A stretch of DNA of 64,000 nt from Gambelia wislizenii (taxonomy: Eukaryota; Chordata; Lepidosauria; Squamata; Crotaphytidae), in contig JAUMIR010000003.1 in assembly GCA_030847615.1 (NCBI GenBank), positions 281,970,265 through 282,034,264 of the forward strand. The letters run 5' to 3'. Numbering within the stretch: position 1 is the stretch's first letter; each line of letters opens with the position of its first letter. This document shows positions 57,650-64,000 of the stretch, piece by piece. Both the position numbers and the translations under genes were made by a program. The notes under the pieces are model-generated. The model did no database searches, was not told where the DNA came from, and saw nothing but the letters and a program-made list of their open reading frames with translations.

Positions 57650-57943
57650 AAAAAGAACCTGTGGTTTAACTACTATGAGTGTGGGAGCAAGCAGAAATCA
57701 TGTCTGTTTGCATCTGTAACTGATGTGCCCCTGCCTGCATCCATATCTGATGTAACCCTGAAGTTTCAGTTTGGGAGCAAAGAGTATATTTTTAAAAATA
57801 ATTTGAAAGAATATTTGAATTTTTCACAAGATATGAAACTGGAACATCCTTGGGACAGTGACTGGAAAAAACTAATTACAGAGCCCAATGATGTTTTGCC
57901 AGTCCACAGGAATTCTCATAATACACCAGAAAAAATCTTTTAA
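57614..57943 (+). other. unrecognised 109-codon open frame
   Basis: Starts in direct repeat copy 2. The composition is somewhat protein-like (SDVTLKFQFGSKEYIFKNNL, EHPWDSDWKKLITEP), but no family is recognised and no splice context is evident. The overlapping - strand frame at 57439-57630 (SYFQYGGDNMQPVCYVTVKD) is equally plausible. It could be a remnant of a processed transcript or chance. Confidence 0.25.
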
Positions 57944-57949
57944 CACTGT

Positions 57950-59190
57950 ACACCCCTAGAAGGGATGGAACCTACCTCATGATTGTAACTGCACAATTAT
58001 AATGTGGATTTTGTAAACTAGGATGGAAGGGTGCTGCCGCTGCAAAGTTAATTAAGAAGCAGAAGGTAATTTTATTGAACAGTCATTGAGTATCTTCAGG
58101 GAAAACACATCCATAGGATATTTGGCAGCTTGATTTTCAAAATATGCTCATGATTATCAAAAGGATTTCAGGTTCATGCCAATAGGTGGCAGAGCAATCT
58201 TTTGCTTTTCGAGATTGGAGGCTTCACATTTTACAACTGTTTTGACAGAAATAGTAAGCTAAGGTAAACTATCTGCAGTGCCAACACAATGCTAGCAATG
58301 TTCAAGGTGTGTGTTTGCCTGACCTGAAATAGTACTTCCTTTTAATAGTATTTTTAGCCTTCATTATTTTGATATTGCAAAAGAGTAGTTTGTGATGGTT
58401 TGAAAAGGGATGAATATGAACCTGGAATAATATCCCAGGAGGGAATACAGCTGCTGGACCTATTTCACTGACAGATCGCTGTTTATAAACTAAAACTTCT
58501 TAAACATGTAGTGCCCAAATTCTTACAAAAATAACACATTGTTATCTCTTAGTTTGCACTCCAAAGTGAAAAAAAAAAAAAAAGACTAAACATGGACTTT
58601 ATCAGATTAGAACTTTAAAGCATTCTTTTGCTGGCATAAAAAAAATCCATGTGTGATTGTACTTATCTCCAGCTCTTCTTATAGCCATTGCTGTTGTCTT
58701 GGTGGTGGTGCTAATGGTAGTAATAGTAGTAATGGATTTCATATAATGCCATGACACTTTACAAAGTATTGGATTGGAATGGAAGAGAATTTTGTTCAGC
58801 TTGCTTTTTCTTAGGGAAATATCAATGTTGCACTTCCAGAGTCTGACAATAAAATGAAGGCTCATATTGCATTAGAAATCATGTACTGCAGGCCTTCTTC
58901 CTGGCTTCAGAGAGGGCAACATGGATGGCAGCGGTGGCAGCTACAGAGGCAGGCCAACATATCCATGTGGACTCCATCTTGTTTCATGCAGGTAATGGGG
59001 GAGCAACAGACCAGATCCATGGCCACAGTCAATTAAAATAATATGTAAAAATGTACACATCAGTGAAACTATGTAGATAAATTGTGGGAAAATTGCACTT
59101 TAAAAAATCTGTTTAAAACAATCTGATTATGGTTAAGATCCTACATAAGCACGTAGCTCTGCAGGAACAATTCCATGTCTTCTTCTGATT
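57950..59190. other. unique sequence
   Basis: No gene recognised apart from the partial foldback end at 58593. Confidence 0.4.
58593..58680. mobile_element. left end of a foldback-clan element
   Basis: GGACTTTATCAGATTAG followed by ttcttttgctggcataaaaa, the inverted form of the 3' part of the copies at 16100 and 29096. Truncated. Confidence 0.5.
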
Positions 59191-59194
59191 ACTA

Positions 59195-59290
59195 CTACTA
59201 CTATCTTTATAGCACCATCAATGTACGTGGTGCTTTATAAGAAAAATAACAACAAAACAGTTTGCTGCTCTCAAACTTACAATCTAATGA
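59195..59290 (-). repeat. dispersed LINE-tail-like repeat
   Basis: ctactactatctttatagca, catcaatgtacgtggtgctt, aacttacaatctaatgaag: a common squamate 3' tail in inverted orientation. Confidence 0.5.
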
Positions 59291-59344
59291 AGACCTGTTA
59301 CAAAAGGAAAGGGGATGGCAGTAGGGGAAGGGATTAAGTTTAGC

Positions 59345-59625
59345 ATTCTTTTCTCTCCCTCCTTGGCCAGGGCAATGGCAGTTGAGATGGAGGAAGGGCT
59401 GTTCTGCTTCTGGGCTGAGGCAAGATGGAGCTCTGCCCTCTGCATCCAGGGCAATGGCAATGGCAGTTGGGATGGAGGAAGGGCCGTTCTACTTCTGGGC
59501 AGAGTCAAGATGGAGCTCTGCCTGCCTCTCCTTCTCTCCCTCCTTGGCCAGGGCAATGGCAGTTGGGATGGAGGGAGGGCCATTCTGCTTTCTGGGCCAA
59601 GGCAAGATGGAACAAGTCTTCCCAC
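59345..59625. repeat. three-unit tandem repeat
   Basis: ggcaatggcagttg(a/g)gatgga recurs at about 59371, 59457 and 59553, with cttctgggc...caagatggagctctgcc after it. ctccctccttggccagg recurs 181 bases apart, so a dimer period of about 181 is likely. Confidence 0.75.
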
Positions 59626-59704
59626 TGCCATGCTGCTGACAGTTTCTAAGAGGGGCCTCTGCTGCTGTCACTTACTAATGTGGAAGGAAGGGGGTGAAGT
59701 GATT

Positions 59705-60336
59705 CAGTGCATAGAGAAGTAGCTGGTTTCAGTTCAAAGGGGAAGAAATGAGGGTGTACTTTCAAATAGAGTGTGTCCACCTTTTCCTTCCCCCAGGAGC
59801 TCAGAGCAGCTGATCAACTTCATGATCTGATTTGCCTCCCCATCCCTGCCCTCTCCAGTAAGAAGTTGCAGGAATAGCCCCTCCCACAGGCTAATAGCTG
59901 CCAGGAGTGGAAAATTTTTGGATGGAGCAAAAAGGCAAGAGAACAGCCTTCCACATCTCATCCAAAAAGGGACTTACGTGTGCATAAGCTACACTTGCAT
60001 ATCAATAATGGGATGCCAGCCTGTACATTTTGCTTAAAATAATAATTTAAGCACTTTAAAAACCAAACTAAAAGCCCTTCTATATAAGGTTAAAAAAAAC
60101 TTTGGAGTGCCTCGCAGTAATGGCATTTCGCAGCAGCAGCAACGTGTCTTAATGGTGTTTTTGCCCCCATAAGCTTCGCATGCAAGATGGTGGCCAGGAG
60201 TGATTTACTCACATTTGTACTTACCTCAATTTGCTGAACTTTTTTTTAAAAAAATGTCTAAGGTGCACTAAATTTTTGATTTAACAGGAAAGCAAACAAA
60301 AAACAAAAACAAAAAACAAACTACAAAACCATACCC
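59705..60336. other. unique or unclassified sequence
   Basis: The 60100-60336 part may be the upstream portion of dispersed repeat B, but only the 60337-60605 part aligns with the copy at 19415. Confidence 0.35.
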
Positions 60337-60605
60337 CATTTTATTGCCTTAGCAATCACTCACTAAGGTGAAAATCCAATATGGCAGCAGCAGGTACTTG
60401 TCCTGTTAGCAAGCCCCACCCCCACGCTCACCTGGCCAATCAGCTTTGCACTTCCTTTCCTATGGGAAAGGGAAACTATGGGAAAAGTCATGAAGGTTTT
60501 TCCTGCAGTGTTTTTGCCATTTTGGGGCCCCCTCTTTCTGACTGATGTGGGATCCCATTTAGACAGGTCATATTCCCAGAAAATGCCATAAGAGTTATTT
60601 CCATC
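60337..60605 (+). repeat. dispersed repeat 'B', copy 2
   Basis: aaaatccaatatggcagcag, cttgtcctgttagcaagccc, ccaatcagctttgcacttcc, tattcccagaaaatgcc. A hairpin element starts just after it at 60611. Confidence 0.6.
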
Positions 60606-60610
60606 ATTTA

Positions 60611-60939
60611 GGACTTTTTTGGATGCATGAAATATAACGCAAGCAGCCTCGTCGCGTTGCGAGGCTGCTGTGCTGCAGAGCATCGGTTTCGGATGACGCT
60701 CGCCCCTGCCGGTACTGTTGTGGTACCGCAGGGAGAGTTGAGTGTCATATTTCATTGATTTTCAAGCACAAAAGTTGATCGTGCTTAAAAATTGACGAAA
60801 TATGACGCTCAACTCTCCCTGCGGTACCGCAACAGTACCGGCAGGGGCGAGCGTCATCCGAAACCGACGCTCTGCAGCACAGCAGCCTCACAACACGACG
60901 AGGCTGCTTGTGTTATATTTCATGCATCCGAAAAAGTCC
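60611..60939. mobile_element. 329-bp GC-rich hairpin element
   Basis: Arms of about 155 nt with roughly ten mismatches; loop around cacaaaagttgatcgtg. Terminus GGACTTTTTTGGATGCATG. Sub-hairpins in each arm as in 45809. Flanks TTA and TGA. Confidence 0.88.
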
Positions 60940-60952
60940 TGACAAGCAGTAA

Positions 60953-61103
60953 GATAGAATAATAGAATCATGGAGTAGGAAGAGACCACAAGGGCCATCT
61001 AGTCCAACCCCCCTGCCCTGCAGGAATGCACAATCAAAGCACTCCTGACAGATGACCAGCCAGCCTCTGTTTAAAAACCTCCAAAGAAGGAGATTCCACT
61101 CCA
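60953..61103 (-). repeat. CR1 LINE 3' end
   Basis: aatagaatcatggagtagg, gggccatctagtccaacccc, cagcctctgtttaaaaacc: CR1 3' UTR inverted, ending in the attctat terminal repeat. Confidence 0.85.
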
Positions 61104-62845
61104 TGTATTATTCAGTGTGCTTGTTTGCGTGTTATTTTCTCTAACAAGAAAAATAAATGCACTTGAAACAGCAATGAAATCTTCCTCAGGTGAAGCCTGA
61201 ATGATGAAATCCCCCCCCCCTTTCCCCCCCAACAAATACTTCTTTTAAAAGTTGAAATCTAACCTGCTGTTACGTGTGTGGATTTTGCAGCAGTGCTGTC
61301 TGGAAAAAGAGATATCACTTAATCTTATGTAATGCAAAACATGTCTCATCAAGCAGGTATATGCACCAGTGAGAGTTCAACCATGGTTTACCTGTTGTGG
61401 GGGAGGACAGGTTCATTCTATCTGCCTCTCTGAATCATAGGCCCCAATGAAAGATGCATCTCATATGGTAATCTAAGTATTAATTCTACGTAGACATGCC
61501 AGAGTGCTTGGCAGCACAGCTTAATGCGAGAACAAGCCAAGGATCTGTCTTCATTCTTTCAGGCAAAGTATCAGCCAAAACACTCAGGCTGCTGAATACA
61601 CAATTGCAGTGTGAAAATGTGTGTGTGTGTGTGTGCTTGTATGTATAACATTTCATACCTAAGGTCACTTTGACCACCAGGAAATAGTGCTCAACAGCTC
61701 TGACTGCCATAGTTTACCCTGATATCCAGTCCTTTGTAGGCACAGAGCCAAGTCCAGGGTGCTTTGGAGATAAAGCCAGACTAAATGCTTCATTAGCTTG
61801 CCCACCTTTACACAGGAAATAGCTTTTTTAAACATTAGGATTTGGCACTATGAAGTCTCATAAATTACCTTGCATTTTACTTTCTTTTTTTTTTTTAATG
61901 CTTATTTCCTATGCTCTCGTATCTGTAATGCACCAGCTTTATGTTATTTGCTGCCTTCTCAATGCACAGTCTGTTTCTGGATTCATTTCACTGAAAATTT
62001 AAACTCTGTTGAATGAATATTAACCATCTTTTAAAGAAAAGAATTCCCATGGAGGCCTATGAATAAGAGTGCAAGAGGAGCAGACTGAAGGTGAACAACT
62101 GTCCTGCCTCTGACAACGGCTAAATGAAAACAGATATAGTAAGTGAACTTAACCAGACAATGAATTGATTCAGAGGACCTTTTTAGATGAGTTGCCTTAA
62201 GGTGCATTCACTCAATGATGAGGAATAAACAGCACACTGTATGAATTAAATGATCAAGCAGGAAAGAGATTTGGGAAAGTCAGTTCTTGGAAAAATCCAC
62301 TTGGGGAAAAAATTAACCATGGGAAATAGAAGTACAAATGCTGTAACCTAAAACAAATGTTGTAATCTAAAATGTAGAACTGTACAGGGAAAAGCATTTG
62401 ATTTTGCAGTGGTAAAAGTATATAGGTGGCTAACTCTCCAGATACAGTTGGAGAGTTTCCATCAGCCATAGCCAACATAGCCATTAGTGAATGATTGTGG
62501 GAGCTGCAGAAAAAAAAAAAAAACCAAAAAACCTGTAAGGCCAGAGCTTGCCCATCTGTCGTCTATACATATGGGAGGCCTTGTTTTCTTCAGAGCTTTG
62601 AAAATTTACTTTCATGGGCCATAGTTCTCAAAAGTCCTCAGTAGGAAAGGCTGCTGGTATGCTGTCTGTGGAATTCTGGGAGGAATTTTATACAATAAGT
62701 TTCCAGGAAACTATGTAAAGGCAATAAGAATATGGCACAAATATGGCACCAGTTCCTGGCACACAGGGAATAAAAAAGTCATTCTGTGACATCAGATAGC
62801 TTGAGAAGCACTGGTTTAGAATTTTGCCTTGTTGTCCCCATAACA
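61104..62845. other. unique sequence
   Basis: A (GT)n tract at 61617-61634. No gene recognised. Confidence 0.4.
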
Positions 62846-63385
62846 ACCAGTGTGGTTCATTTGAGTGTTGGGCTAGGGAGATTTTCAGGCAGGGGAAATA
62901 ACCCCCGCAGAGATCGGGAGAGAAACGGGGCTGTTCCGCTGCCAACAGTCCATTTCGCACCCCCCCCGTCCTTCTCCCGATCTCCATCCTGCTTGCATTT
63001 TCCTTCCGCTATTGTTTACTAATGAAGAACTTTTGTTAGTAAAAAATAGCAGAAGGAAAATGCAAGCAGGGCGGAAGGAGAATGAAGGGAGGTCGGGAGA
63101 AGGACGGGGGTGTGCGAAATGGAGCGCTGGCAGCGGAACAGCCCTGTTTCTCTCCCGATCTCTGCAGGGGTTATTTCCCCTGTCTGAAAAGCTCCCTCTG
63201 GAAGACCAGAGTTTGAATCCTCACTCAGCCATGGAAACCACCAGGAGATCTTAGGCAAGTCACTCTCTCTCGGACTTACACATGGCAAAGGCAAACATCC
63301 TCTGAATAAATCTTGCCAAGAAAAAACTATTATAGTGTGACCGTAAGTCAGACTTGAATTGAAGGCACATAATAACAAGAACAAC
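62846..63385 (+). repeat. tRNA-derived SINE split by a hairpin element
   Basis: Head at 62846-62876 (ccagtgtggttcatttgagt). The remainder at 63196-63385 (ctggaagaccagagtttgaa with B box, gccatggaaaccaccagg, gtaagtcagacttgaattg). The intervening 62877-63195 is the hairpin element. Confidence 0.82.
62877..63195. mobile_element. 319-bp hairpin element inside a SINE
   Basis: GGAGATTTTCAGGCAGGGG with a right end complementary to it (one change, gaaaaGctcc). Loop aatgaagaacttttgtt, the reverse complement of the 46163 loop. Flanks TAG and CTC do not match. Confidence 0.86.
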
Positions 63386-63389
63386 TTTT

Positions 63390-64000
63390 CCCCGGTCTTC
63401 TGAATACATTTTCCTTTAGGCTGAAGACATCTGTGCTGTCATATATAGATTGGGAAATCTTGTTCTGTATATATTATGGCTTGCTGAAGTTCAGAAAACT
63501 TGAATATATTAGTCCAACTGAATTTATTGTCTTAAGGCCTTGACAGTTATAAAACATAACCACAGAAATAGTTTGAAATGTCCTAATATTGTCAAGGGAA
63601 AAAAAAAAGAAATATAGGGAAAATCAATTATCAATTAAAATGTGAAAAAGAAGAAATTATAAAGAATAGAATGTACATTTAACACAAATTATTGCTATGA
63701 ATTATTTAAAACTTTCAAAAACCACCTTTCCATTGCATACCACAAAGTTTAAGGCAACTTACAAACAAAAACAGGGACCTCCAGTCTCACTTCTAGTTCT
63801 GCCTCCTTCCGTTCACCTCTCTTGTTCCAGCAGCAGCAGGTAAGTCTGTCCCATCTCTTGGTGGTCTCCAGCAGGCCACCCACCTTCTTACTTCAGCCCT
63901 AAGGAAAAACCTGTGGAAGAGATTGGAGCTTCCCACTGGTGTATTCTGGCCCCAGATCAGGCCTATTTCCCTCTCTTAACTACACGAAACAGGATGGAGT
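63390..64000. other. unique sequence to window end
   Basis: No gene or repeat recognised. Confidence 0.4.

Overview
This is vertebrate nuclear DNA, most likely from a squamate reptile (an iguanian lizard such as an anole would fit). The evidence is the repeat community: tRNA-derived and 5S rRNA-derived SINEs of the saurian type, CR1 and L2 3' ends, L1 ORF2 fragments, TcMar-Tigger and hAT-like palindromic MITEs, and a Ngaro-like tyrosine-recombinase retrotransposon. The background is AT-rich with many microsatellites. I found no exon of a host protein-coding gene, no functional RNA gene and no CRISPR. Almost every recognisable feature is a transposable element or a repeat, so the window reads as intergenic or deep intronic sequence.

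Layout. 1-5.5 kb: unique sequence, a nearly perfect 331-bp GC-rich hairpin (1346-1676), a second weaker foldback (2074-2381), an L2-like fragment and a gutted non-LTR element (about 2.93-4.5 kb). 5.5-11.2 kb: one nearly complete Ngaro-like element on the + strand (gag-like ORF1, RT-RNase H, tyrosine recombinase) with split direct repeats in the order A1-ORFs-B1-A2-B2. 11.2-32 kb: mostly unique DNA with MITEs, SINEs, and CR1 and L2 tails. 32.2-37.5 kb: a near full-length LINE on the - strand (ORF1, endonuclease, RT) interrupted by a hairpin element. 37.5-48 kb: Tigger and hAT-like MITEs, a large palindrome split by a 5S SINE, and several members of the foldback clan. 48.5-50.8 kb: L1 fragments in mixed orientation. 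51-64 kb: minisatellites, a tandem array bounded by 174-bp direct repeats, CR1 pieces and more hairpins.

The most distinctive signal is a clan of inverted-repeat elements sharing a short terminus of the type GGAGATTTTCAGAC or GGACTTTATCAGAC. Some are about 330-bp nearly perfect hairpins with high GC, and each arm carries its own smaller hairpins. Others are about 600-bp elements with only short terminal inverted repeats. One hairpin sits inside the - strand LINE, whose reading frame reveals the empty site and gives a short target duplication of about 3 bp. Another copy sits inside a SINE. No transposase for this clan is visible in the window.

The elements do not form an operon or pathway. 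They are independent insertions, and several are nested, which gives a relative order: the LINE at 32-37 kb is older than the hairpin at 33.8 kb, the SINE at 62.8-63.4 kb is older than the hairpin at 62.9 kb, the palindrome at 42.1-42.8 kb is older than its 5S SINE, and the CR1 at 55.2-56.2 kb is older than the two MITEs inside it.
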